Positions 1 through 8,040 of a stretch of 8,629 nt of DNA are shown here, one piece after another. A model generated the notes under the pieces. The model worked only from the letters and a program-made list of their open reading frames with translations. It made no database searches and had not been told where the DNA came from. The stretch is from Puniceicoccales bacterium. Lineage in GTDB: Bacteria; Verrucomicrobiota; Verrucomicrobiae; Opitutales; LL51. The stretch spans positions 1 through 8,629 of the forward strand of contig JAITBR010000075.1 of NCBI GenBank assembly GCA_031283485.1. Direction: 5' to 3'. Each line of letters opens with the position of its first letter. The first letter of the stretch is position 1. The position numbers and the translations under genes are program-made.

Positions 1-1295
1 TTGTACAATGATCTGTGATTTAATTCATCAAATATGAATCCTGAACCACTGTGCGCACATTCATCGTAATTTTCAACGGTATCTCGCAATCCACCGATAT
101 TACGAACAATGGGAAGCGTTCCGTATAGCATCGAATACATTTGGTTCATGCCGCAGGGCTCATACCTACTCGGCATAAGAAAACAATCGGAACCTGCCTC
201 GATCGTATGAGAAAGAGTGTCGTCATATCCAATTTTCACACCAATGCGCCCCGGGTAACTTTCCATGTGCACCCTGAACCTGTTTTCCAAGACCGAATTG
301 CCAGATCCAAGCAATGCCAACTGAATGTGCAAGTTGTCAAAAAGATCCGGCAAAATATCGCAAACAATGTCCAAGCCTTTTTGTTCCACAAGCCGAGAAA
401 TAATCCCAATCAGGAGAATATCTCCGTCGCAGTCTAACTTCATTTTTTCCTGAAGAGCTAATTTGCACTTCACCTTGCCAGATAGATTTTCATGGGAAAA
501 TTTTGCTGGAATCAGTGGATCGTTTCGCGGAGACCAAACGCTAATGTCAACGGCATTGCATATGCCAACCAAATCAGCGGCACGATACCTCAAAAGATCA
601 TCCAACCCACATCCATGTTCCGGTCTTTTGATCTCACTGGCGTATGTTTTGCTAACCGTCGTAATCTTATCTGCGTAGGAAATTGCTCCCTTCATGATGT
701 TGATTGCACCAAATGCCTCCATTGCAAACGGGTGAAATAATTTCATGGGTAGCCCAATGAAATCGAGCAATGCGCGAGGGGAATACCCCTGATGCGCCAT
801 ATTGTGAATGGTGAACACGGAAGCTACTTCACTTAAACGATACACACATTGCTCGTGGAGCATAACGGGGATCAAACCGGTATGCCAATCGTGGGTGTGA
901 ACAACATCGGGAATCCAATTGATGAAACCACACAAGTCGATAACAGCTCTGCTAAATAAACTAAAACGTTCCCAATTATCGCAATATCCCTCTCCATTTT
1001 TGCCATAGATTTCACTTCGAGCAAAATACCTTTCGAATTCGATGAAAAAAAATTTCACACCAAAAACTGTAGTCTTCCAAACGTAGCAAAATTCGATTTT
1101 ACAGCCCATATTTATAATCATTGGCTGATTATAGTGTTCTAGAGCGGAGCGGTCGATGGAGGCGTATAATGGCATGACGAGGCATACTTCATGGCCCGAA
1201 TCAGCCAACGCCTTCGCCAGCAGTGTAACGGCATCAGCCAATCCACCAACCTTTGCAAATGGTACAGCTTCTGCACTAGCCAACAACACTTTCAC
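1..1295 (-). CDS. glgA: Glycogen (starch) synthase GlgA, 3' end cut by window edge
   Basis: A GT5-family glycosyltransferase that moves glucose from ADP-glucose onto the non-reducing end of an alpha-1,4-glucan in the cytoplasm. The reverse strand stays open for 431 codons from a GTG at 1295 to the window edge; the family is usually about 470-490 residues, so roughly the last 50 are missing. Visible landmarks: the N-terminal KVGGL nucleotide-sugar loop (residues 15-19), HTHDWHTG (about 133-140), FTIHNMAHQG, SRLVEQKG with Arg about 301 and Lys about 306, and PSRYEPCG with the catalytic-type Glu at about 379 followed by YGTLPIVRNIGGL. The GTG start gives VKVLLASAEAVPFAKVGG, matching the usual MKVL N-terminus; the frame is open further upstream but that stretch is AT-rich and unlike the family. 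No strong Shine-Dalgarno is visible. It lies 77 nt after the MBL hydrolase on the same strand, so it may be the operon's last gene or have its own promoter. Confidence 0.96.
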   Translation of the reverse strand, partial: MKVLLASAEAVPFAKVGGLADAVTLLAKALADSGHEVCLVMPLYASIDRSALEHYNQPMIINMGCKIEFCYVWKTTVFGVKFFFIEFERYFARSEIYGKNGEGYCDNWERFSLFSRAVIDLCGFINWIPDVVHTHDWHTGLIPVMLHEQCVYRLSEVASVFTIHNMAHQGYSPRALLDFIGLPMKLFHPFAMEAFGAINIMKGAISYADKITTVSKTYASEIKRPEHGCGLDDLLRYRAADLVGICNAVDISVWSPRNDPLIPAKFSHENLSGKVKCKLALQEKMKLDCDGDILLIGIISRLVEQKGLDIVCDILPDLFDNLHIQLALLGSGNSVLENRFRVHMESYPGRIGVKIGYDDTLSHTIEAGSDCFLMPSRYEPCGMNQMYSMLYGTLPIVRNIGGLRDTVENYDECAHSGSGFIFDELNHRSLY

Positions 1296-1372
1296 GTCAC
1301 CGATATTGTGAGCAAACCACACCGGTAACAATAATAAATTTTTACAAAATCTTAAAAAGATTCGGATGAAAT

Positions 1373-2047
1373 TCACCGCAAATAATTGTTGTTTCTTCGC
1401 TCATATTCAACGGTCGTAAATTCGCCATGGCCGGGTATGACCGTGGTGTTTCCAGGAAGAGGTAAAATTTTTCCCTTTATTCCTGATATGAGCAGTTTCC
1501 TGTCACCGCCGAATAAATCATATCTACCAATGCCATCTTTAAACAGGGTGTCGCCCACAAAAACAACACCTGCACACCCCACATAAAAAATAGCACCACC
1601 CGGAGAATGGCCAGGAACACTGCGTGATAAAATTTCTATTCCCGCCACTTCAGAATGGTAATTATCACCAATGACACAATCAATCGGGCATGGACACACA
1701 CCCATATCCGATCCAACGTATGGAATCATCAATTTAGGATTTTCGATCACCAGCTGATCACCTTCGTGTGCGTATATCCTAGCACCATCTTTCCTAAATA
1801 AATAATCATCGCCAATGTGGTCCCAATGCCCATGTGTAACCAAAAGAGCCTCAACGTTTACGCCGCGCAGAAGCGAATTTTTCAATGACTTATATGATCC
1901 GGATGGAGCATCTACCAGGAAGGCTGACTTCGCCTTGTCGTTCACAAAAACACCAGTATGTGTGTGTAAGTTTCCGAATTGAAAAACATATAACCGCTTA
2001 CCGTCACCACTCCAAATTAAAGCTTTATCGTCCATTGCAAATCTCAA
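1373..2047 (-). CDS. Metallo-beta-lactamase-fold hydrolase, glyoxalase II-like
   Basis: A cytoplasmic metal-dependent hydrolase of the MBL superfamily, 224 residues, with no signal peptide. It has the HxHxDH metal-binding motif (THGHWDHIGD, His72/His74/Asp76/His77), PGHSPGG (His147), GDTLF (Asp166), GIGRYDLFGGD and PGHGEFTT (His207). It ends in YERRNN, close to the GEERRxNPFL ending of the GloB-like thioesterase group. That points to a hydroxyacylglutathione-hydrolase-type or related thioester hydrolase; the real substrate cannot be read from the sequence. Two starts are possible. A TTG at 2047 has AAGG six bases upstream and overlaps rsmG by 23 nt. An ATG at 2035 gives 220 residues and overlaps rsmG by 11 nt. 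Either implies translational coupling to rsmG, and nothing in the fold decides between them. I leave the gene symbol blank because gloB proper is a narrower assignment. Confidence 0.9.
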   Translation of the reverse strand: MRFAMDDKALIWSGDGKRLYVFQFGNLHTHTGVFVNDKAKSAFLVDAPSGSYKSLKNSLLRGVNVEALLVTHGHWDHIGDDYLFRKDGARIYAHEGDQLVIENPKLMIPYVGSDMGVCPCPIDCVIGDNYHSEVAGIEILSRSVPGHSPGGAIFYVGCAGVVFVGDTLFKDGIGRYDLFGGDRKLLISGIKGKILPLPGNTTVIPGHGEFTTVEYERRNNNYLR

Positions 2048-2630
2048 TAATTACCTTGTCGGCAAACTTGTCATCATCGAGTAGCGCCCCCATATTGTAA
2101 ACATTACAATTGTCCATTTTCCGCAATTCATTGCCAAAATCATTCCCTCTGATGTAAAAAATGCGCGTACCCCTCCTGCAGATACCGGAAACGGCTTTCA
2201 AAAAATTGCTCAAATTAGTAACAGCCCTGGCCACAACGTAGTCAAACTGCTCCCTAACACTTTCCACTCTGGCGTTTTTAACTCTAACGTGTTTTAGGGT
2301 AAGCCTTTTTATCATATCATCAACGGCGGAAACTTTCTTTCCAATTGAATCTACCAATGTAAAATTTGCGCCACCATTCACTATAGCAAGAGGAATTCCC
2401 GGCAATCCGCCACCCGTTCCAACGTCTATGACGGATGTACCCGGTGCAAACTGAACAATTTTGCTGATGCACAGGCATTGGACAACGTGCTTTGGTAAAA
2501 AATTTCCCACATCCTTCCGTGAAACCAGATTAATCCTCGTGTTCCAATCGGCAATAAGGGCACCATAGAGCCGGATTTTTTCAGTTTGATCGACGGAAAG
2601 TGTATCAAAGTAGCGCATTATTATATCCAT
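2025..2630 (-). CDS. rsmG: 16S rRNA (guanine-527-N7)-methyltransferase RsmG (GidB)
   Basis: A SAM-dependent methyltransferase that modifies G527 of 16S rRNA in the 530 loop; loss of it is known to give low-level streptomycin resistance. The sequence shows the family N-terminal region (DWNTRINLVSRKD), the glycine-rich SAM motif I VIDVGTGGGLPGIPLAI, LVDSIGKKVSAVDDM (motif II), the ARVESV strand and DYVVARAV, then a FYIRGNDFGNEL segment equivalent to the usual Y-KG-D-x-E-L. I chose the ATG at 2630 (201 residues); it lies one base after the recJ TAA, a typical stop-start coupling. A TTG at 2642 would add four residues and overlap recJ by 11 nt. The length is normal. The gene overlaps the downstream MBL hydrolase. 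Confidence 0.95.
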   Translation of the reverse strand: MDIIMRYFDTLSVDQTEKIRLYGALIADWNTRINLVSRKDVGNFLPKHVVQCLCISKIVQFAPGTSVIDVGTGGGLPGIPLAIVNGGANFTLVDSIGKKVSAVDDMIKRLTLKHVRVKNARVESVREQFDYVVARAVTNLSNFLKAVSGICRRGTRIFYIRGNDFGNELRKMDNCNVYNMGALLDDDKFADKVIIEICNGR

Positions 2631-2631
2631 A

Positions 2632-4359
2632 TTATTCGGCAATATGCCAATCCACTAGGGTGATGAGTTTGGATCTGTTACCATTCCAAAAATCCATGCT
2701 GATTTTAGCAACCAAATTGAGCTTCGTGCCAGTGGGGGGAATATTGTGCGCCATCTCCCAGCCAATCACAAATATACGTTTCCTACATCGGCAATTCAAC
2801 CAAAATTTCAAATGCGCCTTAGTGGTACCAAACAGTTCCGGCTTAGTTTCGATTTTTACTGATTTTATCAGGAACATTGGTTCGGGATTGCCCTGACCAA
2901 ACGGGTGTAGCAATTCGAGATCACGCATGAAGTCATCGTCAATGGCGTTAATGTCCAACTCGCCAGCAATTTCTATAATTTCATCAAAATCTGTACCTTT
3001 CATTTTCGAAGACACAATGTTGCAGAAGCGCCTACGGAAAGCTTCCAAATTTTCCGATTTCACGGAGACTCCAACGGCAAATGGATGCCCTCCCCACGCC
3101 TCAAGTAGCTCGGAGCATTCACTTAGAATATCGACGAGATTGGTTGTGGAAACGCTCCTTCCAGACCCTTTAACTAGACCACGCTCACGGCCCAATACGA
3201 TGCATGGACGCTGATAATCACGGGCGAGCTTGCTGCTAATTATCCCCACGACACCGGAATGCCAGTTTTCATTAAAAAGCACAATTGCGGGGTCATTTGC
3301 ATAAAGCTTTTTGACTATGAGCTCTGCTTCTTCGGCGACTTCCTTTTCAATGGCCTGCCGTTCTCGATTGGTCTCATCAAGCTCGTATGCGTACGTTAGG
3401 GCTTCTTCATAATCGGCGCTTAGAAGCATTTTAATTGGCAAAATGGCATCCGACAAACGTCCACATGCATTTAAACGTGGACAAAGTTTGAAAGCAACAT
3501 CCGTCGGATAAACCGGGATGCCTTTCGCTATGGCCGATACTTTGCATAAGGCACCAATTCCGGCGCGCCTCCCACCACTGGACAGGCGTCTCAACCCGTA
3601 TCTGCAAAAAATTCTGTTCTCTCCCACGAGCGGAACGAGATCGGCAATGGTGCCCAATGCTACCAAATCCAACTCGTCGCGCATTTTGAAGGAAACCGCC
3701 CGTTTATCATTTTTTTGCCGAAAAATTTTCAACAGGGCGTGGCAGAGCTTGAAAACCAATCCGACGGTGCAAAATATCCTTTGAGACTCGTCCGATGATG
3801 CGCAAATGTGGGGATTGATAATATGACAGTCGGCACATTCTTCGTCGTTCACTTTGTGATGATCTACCACTATAACATCGCAACTCTTTGATTTTAAAAG
3901 TGCCACTTCCTGTACGGCACTTGTTCCACAGTCGAGGGCTATTACCAAATTTGGAACACCATCGGCCAGTAAACGTTCAGTAATTTCCCGCGACAATCCA
4001 TGTCCCTCCAAAAATCTCCGCGGCACATAGAACGCTGGGTGAATGTTAAACTCTCCTAGGACATTCATCAGCAGGGTAATGCTGGTTATGCCATCTACAT
4101 CGTAATCTCCTACGATTACTATCCTTTCGCGACTGATTATCGCCTGCGCAAGTCTCTTTGCGGCACGACCTATCCCGTCTATTTGAAATGGATTTTTTAG
4201 GTAGGCTAACTTCGGCCACAGGAATCGTTCGGCGGTATCTTTCGTTGCTATTCCGCGTTGAACTAGAATTGCACATATCAACGGGTTAATATTTAAATCA
4301 TGGTGCAAAACATCGACCGTCCCGCGATCGTATTCCGCTTGTTTCCAAACCTTTGTCAT
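2632..4359 (-). CDS. recJ: Single-stranded-DNA-specific 5'-3' exonuclease RecJ
   Basis: A DHH-superfamily nuclease that degrades single-stranded DNA 5' to 3' in RecF-pathway recombination, mismatch repair and base excision repair. The 575-residue length is normal. Motifs in order: VIVGDYDVDG (motif I, metal-binding Asp at about 85-89), ALDCG (141-145), VVDHHK (DHH at 166-168), LGTIADLVPL (about 235-244), PRLNACGRL (294-302), the DHHA1 region with WHSGVVGIISSKLA (366-379), KGSGRS, and WGGHPFAVG (422-430; the family usually has GGHxxAAG). A C-terminal OB-like domain begins near HPFGQGNPEP (485-494). The start ATG at 4359 shares the sequence ATGA with the secDF stop, a classic 4-nt coupled overlap. 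All expected metal ligands are visible, so the enzyme should be active. Confidence 0.97.
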   Translation of the reverse strand: MTKVWKQAEYDRGTVDVLHHDLNINPLICAILVQRGIATKDTAERFLWPKLAYLKNPFQIDGIGRAAKRLAQAIISRERIVIVGDYDVDGITSITLLMNVLGEFNIHPAFYVPRRFLEGHGLSREITERLLADGVPNLVIALDCGTSAVQEVALLKSKSCDVIVVDHHKVNDEECADCHIINPHICASSDESQRIFCTVGLVFKLCHALLKIFRQKNDKRAVSFKMRDELDLVALGTIADLVPLVGENRIFCRYGLRRLSSGGRRAGIGALCKVSAIAKGIPVYPTDVAFKLCPRLNACGRLSDAILPIKMLLSADYEEALTYAYELDETNRERQAIEKEVAEEAELIVKKLYANDPAIVLFNENWHSGVVGIISSKLARDYQRPCIVLGRERGLVKGSGRSVSTTNLVDILSECSELLEAWGGHPFAVGVSVKSENLEAFRRRFCNIVSSKMKGTDFDEIIEIAGELDINAIDDDFMRDLELLHPFGQGNPEPMFLIKSVKIETKPELFGTTKAHLKFWLNCRCRKRIFVIGWEMAHNIPPTGTKLNLVAKISMDFWNGNRSKLITLVDWHIAE

Positions 4360-6824
4360 AGCACACCATGTTTGTTGGCACGTTTCTTTTCAAAGTTTGC
4401 CCATGAAATAAAAATTGGACTTGCTACGAAAATCGATGATAGCGTGCCAACGGCAACACCAATTGTAAAAACAAAAGCTAAGTCAATGGCAACTCCTATG
4501 CCAAAAATACATAGCATTATGGAAGCTAACAGCGTGGTCAAACTCGTTAAAATTGTGCGAGATAAAACACGACTAATGGATAGATTGACGACCTTCTTCA
4601 GTGAAAAATCAGGATTTAATTTCCGCTCTTCGCGAATGCGGTCGAATACGATAACCTTGTCATTTATGGAATATCCAACGATCATCAGTATGGAAGCCAC
4701 CATTGGCGCACTAAATTGCCTGCCACACAAGGCATAAATTCCGATGGTCACAGCAATGTCATACAGAAGCGAAGCAATCGCTCCAATTCCATAGGCAAAT
4801 TCAAAGCGAAATGCGATGTAAATCATCATGCATAGCAACGATAGCGCAATGGATACGATGGCATTTAATTTCACACTCTTCCCGAACGATGCGCCGATTG
4901 TGGATTCTTTCGCCAGTGAAAACTTACACTCCGAATGCGCAGCCTGCAGTGCTTCGAATAAGTGATGACCACATCCGCTCCTTGTCTGCAGCCGCAAACT
5001 ATCATTTGAGTCGGAAATTGAGCGTTGATATGTAACTACCACTTCGCCAATATTATTGGATGCGGCAATTTCACTGATCTCTCCAATGGAAATTTTTTTC
5101 TCAAAATTCAATACAATCTCATCTCCTCCGACAAAATCAACGCCCCATATGCTCCCGCTCCGGTGTGCAATGGCAAAAAGCCCAGCGGTAATGATTGCGA
5201 ATGAAAGGTAAACGAAAATTTTTGTGTATTTTAGCAATTCAACGCTAAATTCTCCAAAATGAAACTGGGGTAAAAGTGATCTAATGACACCATTCTTAAC
5301 GAAAAAATCTAAAACAATCCGGCTAAATATGAGTGCACAAAATATCGTTGCAAAAATTCCAATTGCTAAAATCACCCCAAAACCTCGTATTGGCCCCGTA
5401 CCAAACCAGATCAAGATTCCCGCAACGAGCAGCGTCGTCACATTGGCATCCAACACTGCTCCGGAAGCTTTCTCGTGGCCCGCCCCCAATGCCGCCCTCA
5501 GGCTTTTCCCCGCCTTCAACTCTTCGCGAATTCGTTCAAATATCAGGATGTTCGAATCAACGGCCATGCCGATCGTCAGTACCAATGCCGTGACCCCGGG
5601 TAATGTCAACGTTGCTCCCAAATATGACATGGTTCCGAGCACGATTAAAATGTCCATTGCAACCGATAAAATTGCCACAATGCCAGCGCAACGGTAGTAG
5701 GCGAGCATAAACGCAGCAACGGCACACGCACTCACTATGGAAGTAAGTAACGAGCTTGTGCGGGCGTCGTCTGCGAGTGACGGGCCAATTTCACTGAGTT
5801 CAACAAAATTTAATTCAAACTCTAAAGGATTGTTTAAAATATTCGCCAGTTCGAAGGCTTCACGCCTGGAAAAATTGCCGGATATGCTGGCCTGTCCATT
5901 CCTAATTGCCACCTTGATAACTGGCGCTGAATAAAGCTTACCGTCCAACACTATCCCGAGTTGGCGGCCGATATTATTGGCGGTTATTTTTTCAAATAGC
6001 TTCGCGCCGCTATCCGTCATTGTTAACCCAACTTCAAAACCACCAAACTGATCAAGGCCAACGCGGGCAGATTTCACCATTTTGCCAGTCATCTCCGGTA
6101 ATTTTTTAACGAAATATGGAATCTCTATAATCTCACCAGAGGCACTTTGGTGTTCAATGGTCAGCAATTCGTAGCCGATTGGCGCAGTTTCAAAACGCGA
6201 CTCTGGATGTTGGTCACTAACCAGTTTGAATTCCAATTTTGCAGGCTTTTTGATGCAGTTTATTACATCGGGATTATCCTCCATCGATACGCCGGGAAGC
6301 TGAATTTCAATGCAATCGCTCCCGGACTTGCGCACAACGGGTTCCGAAATGCCGAATGCATCAATGCGCTGATGAATTATATCAATTGCTTTGTCAATTA
6401 GGGAGGGATCGTCTTTTGCCATCTGGCCAACACGTAGGATACAGGACATCCCACCCTTCAAATCAAGCCCCAATTTAATGCGACTTTGTGAGCGCGCAAA
6501 CAGAATATTCAGCAACAAATCATTCTTCTTATTGAGATTCTTTATGTCAGCCAAATCAATATCCGGGAAGAAATGCGTCAGATCTATGCCTTCGCGGCTG
6601 GACAATTTTTTTAGCGCAGCAAACAGCGTTTTGGAATGTCCGGAGGAAACGTGCACCTTCGCTCCGTTCAAAATTTCCATAAATTTGGTGCTGTCGCACT
6701 TGGCATGTTGCTCCAAGTATTTGTCAAAGGGCTGGTCTTTGAGTGGAAACAGGCCATATAACGCTGCACAAACGACAAGAACGAAAGTTAGCCACTTAAA
6801 CGTGGATGACCCATCGCGTTCCAT
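4356..6824 (-). CDS. secDF: Fused protein translocase subunit SecDF
   Basis: An RND-type inner-membrane accessory of the SecYEG translocon that uses the proton gradient to pull preproteins out on the far side. SecD and SecF, often separate genes, are one chain of 822 residues here (numbering from the ATG at 6824). It begins with TM1 (about 10-27). The SecD periplasmic domain follows with GLDLKGG (119-125) and the GLDQFGGFEVGLTMT region, then a TM block with the conserved DSNILIFERIREE (423-435). The SecF half starts with its own TM and GVDFVGGD (561-568), then a second TM block with GYSINDKVIVFDRIREE (about 717-733). The ATG follows the yajC stop by 4 nt. A TTG at 6893 would add 23 Ser/Lys/Thr-rich residues overlapping yajC out of frame; I consider that unlikely. 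The SD is weak (AAAAGTGA), which fits coupling to yajC. The stop overlaps recJ by 4 nt. Confidence 0.96.
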   Translation of the reverse strand: MERDGSSTFKWLTFVLVVCAALYGLFPLKDQPFDKYLEQHAKCDSTKFMEILNGAKVHVSSGHSKTLFAALKKLSSREGIDLTHFFPDIDLADIKNLNKKNDLLLNILFARSQSRIKLGLDLKGGMSCILRVGQMAKDDPSLIDKAIDIIHQRIDAFGISEPVVRKSGSDCIEIQLPGVSMEDNPDVINCIKKPAKLEFKLVSDQHPESRFETAPIGYELLTIEHQSASGEIIEIPYFVKKLPEMTGKMVKSARVGLDQFGGFEVGLTMTDSGAKLFEKITANNIGRQLGIVLDGKLYSAPVIKVAIRNGQASISGNFSRREAFELANILNNPLEFELNFVELSEIGPSLADDARTSSLLTSIVSACAVAAFMLAYYRCAGIVAILSVAMDILIVLGTMSYLGATLTLPGVTALVLTIGMAVDSNILIFERIREELKAGKSLRAALGAGHEKASGAVLDANVTTLLVAGILIWFGTGPIRGFGVILAIGIFATIFCALIFSRIVLDFFVKNGVIRSLLPQFHFGEFSVELLKYTKIFVYLSFAIITAGLFAIAHRSGSIWGVDFVGGDEIVLNFEKKISIGEISEIAASNNIGEVVVTYQRSISDSNDSLRLQTRSGCGHHLFEALQAAHSECKFSLAKESTIGASFGKSVKLNAIVSIALSLLCMMIYIAFRFEFAYGIGAIASLLYDIAVTIGIYALCGRQFSAPMVASILMIVGYSINDKVIVFDRIREERKLNPDFSLKKVVNLSISRVLSRTILTSLTTLLASIMLCIFGIGVAIDLAFVFTIGVAVGTLSSIFVASPIFISWANFEKKRANKHGVL

Positions 6825-6828
6825 GGTA

Positions 6829-7137
6829 TCACTTTTTATCGATTTTTGTTTGGACGTAGGACTTGAAGATTTCGATCTTTGTGTTTTCTGCAATTTTTAG
6901 AACGAAGCGATCTTCTTCAACGTTGGCAATCGTTCCAAATATCCCAGACGAAGTTACAACTTTGTCCCCCACTTTAAGTTCTTGTATCATCTTCACGTGG
7001 TTTTTCTGTTTCTTGCGCTGTGGGGCGATCATTAAAAACCACATACCAACGAACAAAAGAGCGTAGATCAGCAAGGTTTGTAAACCAAACCCCGACTGCG
7101 AAGCTGCCTGCTCCGCAAATAGTACCATACTATGCAT
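6829..7137 (-). CDS. yajC: Preprotein translocase accessory subunit YajC
   Basis: A small single-span inner-membrane protein that associates with SecDF in the Sec holotranslocon. It has 102 residues: a short N-terminal segment, one hydrophobic helix at about 18-37, then the conserved cytoplasmic junction APQRKKQK (38-45) and LKVGDKVVTSSGIFGTI (54-70), which matches the family's G-D-x-V-x-T-x-G-G/I-x-G-x-I pattern. The ATG at 7137 has GAGG eight bases upstream; a second ATG three codons in is possible but less well placed. It is the first gene of the minus-strand run and lies 4 nt upstream of secDF, the usual yajC-secD order. Its promoter should be in 7138-7287. Confidence 0.95.
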   Translation of the reverse strand: MHSMVLFAEQAASQSGFGLQTLLIYALLFVGMWFLMIAPQRKKQKNHVKMIQELKVGDKVVTSSGIFGTIANVEEDRFVLKIAENTKIEIFKSYVQTKIDKK

Positions 7138-7155
7138 AAAATAAACCTCGGTGCA

Positions 7156-7184
7156 GGCATATCTTCCTGTTTCGCATCAATCAA
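7156..7184 (-). promoter_or_regulatory. Candidate promoter for the yajC-secDF operon
   Basis: On the minus strand a TTGATT box (7184-7179) and a TATGCC box (7161-7156) are 17 bases apart, about 19-28 bases upstream of the yajC start. The -35 is a fair sigma-70 match but only the first three bases of the -10 fit. A promoter must exist here because yajC is the first gene of the run, but this exact assignment is weak. Confidence 0.25.
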
Positions 7185-7205
7185 GAAAAATCGCAATTTT
7201 CACTA

Positions 7206-7249
7206 TTTTTTTAAAAAAAATTGACAACGTTTCTCCGCTGAACCAAAAT
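7206..7249 (+). promoter_or_regulatory. Sigma-70-type promoter with A/T tract for the 7288 gene
   Basis: A perfect TTGACA box (7221-7226) is followed after 17 bases by CAAAAT (7244-7249), which matches four of six -10 positions. A run of seven T and eight A (7206-7220) lies directly upstream of the -35, where an UP element would bind the RNA polymerase alpha subunit or where DNA would be bent. Transcription would start near 7256, leaving a leader of about 30 bases before the ATG at 7288. No other gene lies between, so this most likely serves the orphan protein. The -10 sits inside a small palindrome. Confidence 0.6.
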
Positions 7250-7258
7250 CCAATTTGG
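7243..7258. promoter_or_regulatory. Small palindrome over the -10 box, possible operator
   Basis: CCAAA and TTTGG form perfect 5-bp inverted arms around a 6-bp spacer and overlap the proposed -10 and start point of the plus-strand promoter. A repressor bound here would block that promoter. The arms are short and such a match can occur by chance, and no regulator gene is adjacent. Confidence 0.2.
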
Positions 7259-7287
7259 CAACCCATTAAATTATCCAAGGAAACCAC

Positions 7288-8040
7288 ATGAGTAATGAAA
7301 TAGCAATAACATTTCTAGGCAACGATGCACAAATCGTATCAGGCATCTATGATCGCGTGAATAGCATAGACGCAGCAATAGACGCAGCACCACCCCTTTC
7401 CGCGGAAAGAGTCATATACCAACGCGTATCCGACCTACGTAGCATTGCAGATGTGAAATCTCCTTTGGATGTGACCGGTAAGTCTCTGAAATCAAGAACG
7501 GCAGGAAATGTAACTAAAGTAGCTGATCTGCGTGATAAATTTAAAAACCTGGCGCAAAATCTAGTGGCCGAACTTGATAGAATCGAAACGGCGGAACCAG
7601 CAGCAGGGCCACTAGTGACCAAATCTAGAGGTATCGTCCTATCTTCGCTGGAAGAACTAGGCAACAGCGATCCTAAAGATTGCCTTGGGCCAATGGCAAA
7701 GATAGTGTCAGTGGTAGAAAAATTATCCGGCAAAATTAACACCGTTGGTGCTGCAGGTGCGCTTAAAGAGTTTCGGGATGAATTCAAAACTTTCGTGAAA
7801 GAAACTCGCATTGCCCTAACCAATTTGGTGGATAAAATCGCCAAGACATTCAGCAAGATCGCAAACGATTTTAAAAAACTTTTAAAGAAGGGAGGTGTCT
7901 CCATCTCGGACAGGGGAATTGACGAAAAGGATCTTTTGGAAAGCTTAGATTCAAACGAGGCACAACCATCAAATGCAGATGTAGCTAGGGCAAAGGCAAG
8001 CTTCAATTCTGATAAAGGTGACGAGAACTCTGATTCCTAG
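7288..8040 (+). CDS. Hypothetical helical protein, unrecognised family
   Basis: I do not recognise this 250-residue protein. It starts at an ATG with AAGGA six bases upstream and a good promoter, so it is probably expressed. There is no signal peptide or membrane helix. It contains no Trp or His and one Cys (in PKDCLG). The composition and heptad-like Leu/Ile/Val/Ala spacing suggest a mostly alpha-helical, perhaps coiled-coil protein. The stretch at about 152-200 (ALKEFRDEFKTFVKETR, then KIAKTFSKIANDFKKLLKKGG) looks strongly amphipathic and basic. IYDRV (20-24) and IYQRV (43-47) may be a short internal repeat. The last 40 residues are low-complexity, Asp/Ser/Lys-rich and probably disordered. 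That build resembles lineage-specific secreted or cytosolic proteins of host-associated bacteria, but nothing visible proves secretion. The tail seems to continue in another frame to a TAA at 8063-8065. A 219-codon open frame lies antisense to it without a start signal, and I do not call that one. Confidence 0.8.
   Translation: MSNEIAITFLGNDAQIVSGIYDRVNSIDAAIDAAPPLSAERVIYQRVSDLRSIADVKSPLDVTGKSLKSRTAGNVTKVADLRDKFKNLAQNLVAELDRIETAEPAAGPLVTKSRGIVLSSLEELGNSDPKDCLGPMAKIVSVVEKLSGKINTVGAAGALKEFRDEFKTFVKETRIALTNLVDKIAKTFSKIANDFKKLLKKGGVSISDRGIDEKDLLESLDSNEAQPSNADVARAKASFNSDKGDENSDS

Noticed and set aside
141..740. Three short plus-strand open frames (98, 71 and 82 codons)
   Set aside because: All lie opposite glgA, whose conserved motifs run continuously on the minus strand through this interval.
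1348..1362. AATCTT-AAA-AAGATT inverted repeat between the MBL gene and glgA, considered as a terminator
   Set aside because: The stem is six A/T-rich pairs with a 3-base loop and no clean T-run follows on the minus strand. It is too weak to call; glgA may still be cotranscribed.
4300..4737. 145-codon plus-strand open frame opposite the secDF 3' end and recJ start
   Set aside because: It lies opposite conserved SecF and RecJ coding sequence and shows no recognisable motif.
6391..6900. 169-codon plus-strand open frame opposite the secDF start
   Set aside because: It covers a well-conserved SecD region and the yajC end on the other strand and shows no family resemblance; a shadow frame.
7347..8006. 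219-codon open frame on the minus strand, antisense to the orphan gene
   Set aside because: It is Ser/Arg/Leu-rich without domain-like pattern, has no clear Shine-Dalgarno or promoter, and lies opposite a gene with both. It looks like a codon-usage shadow.
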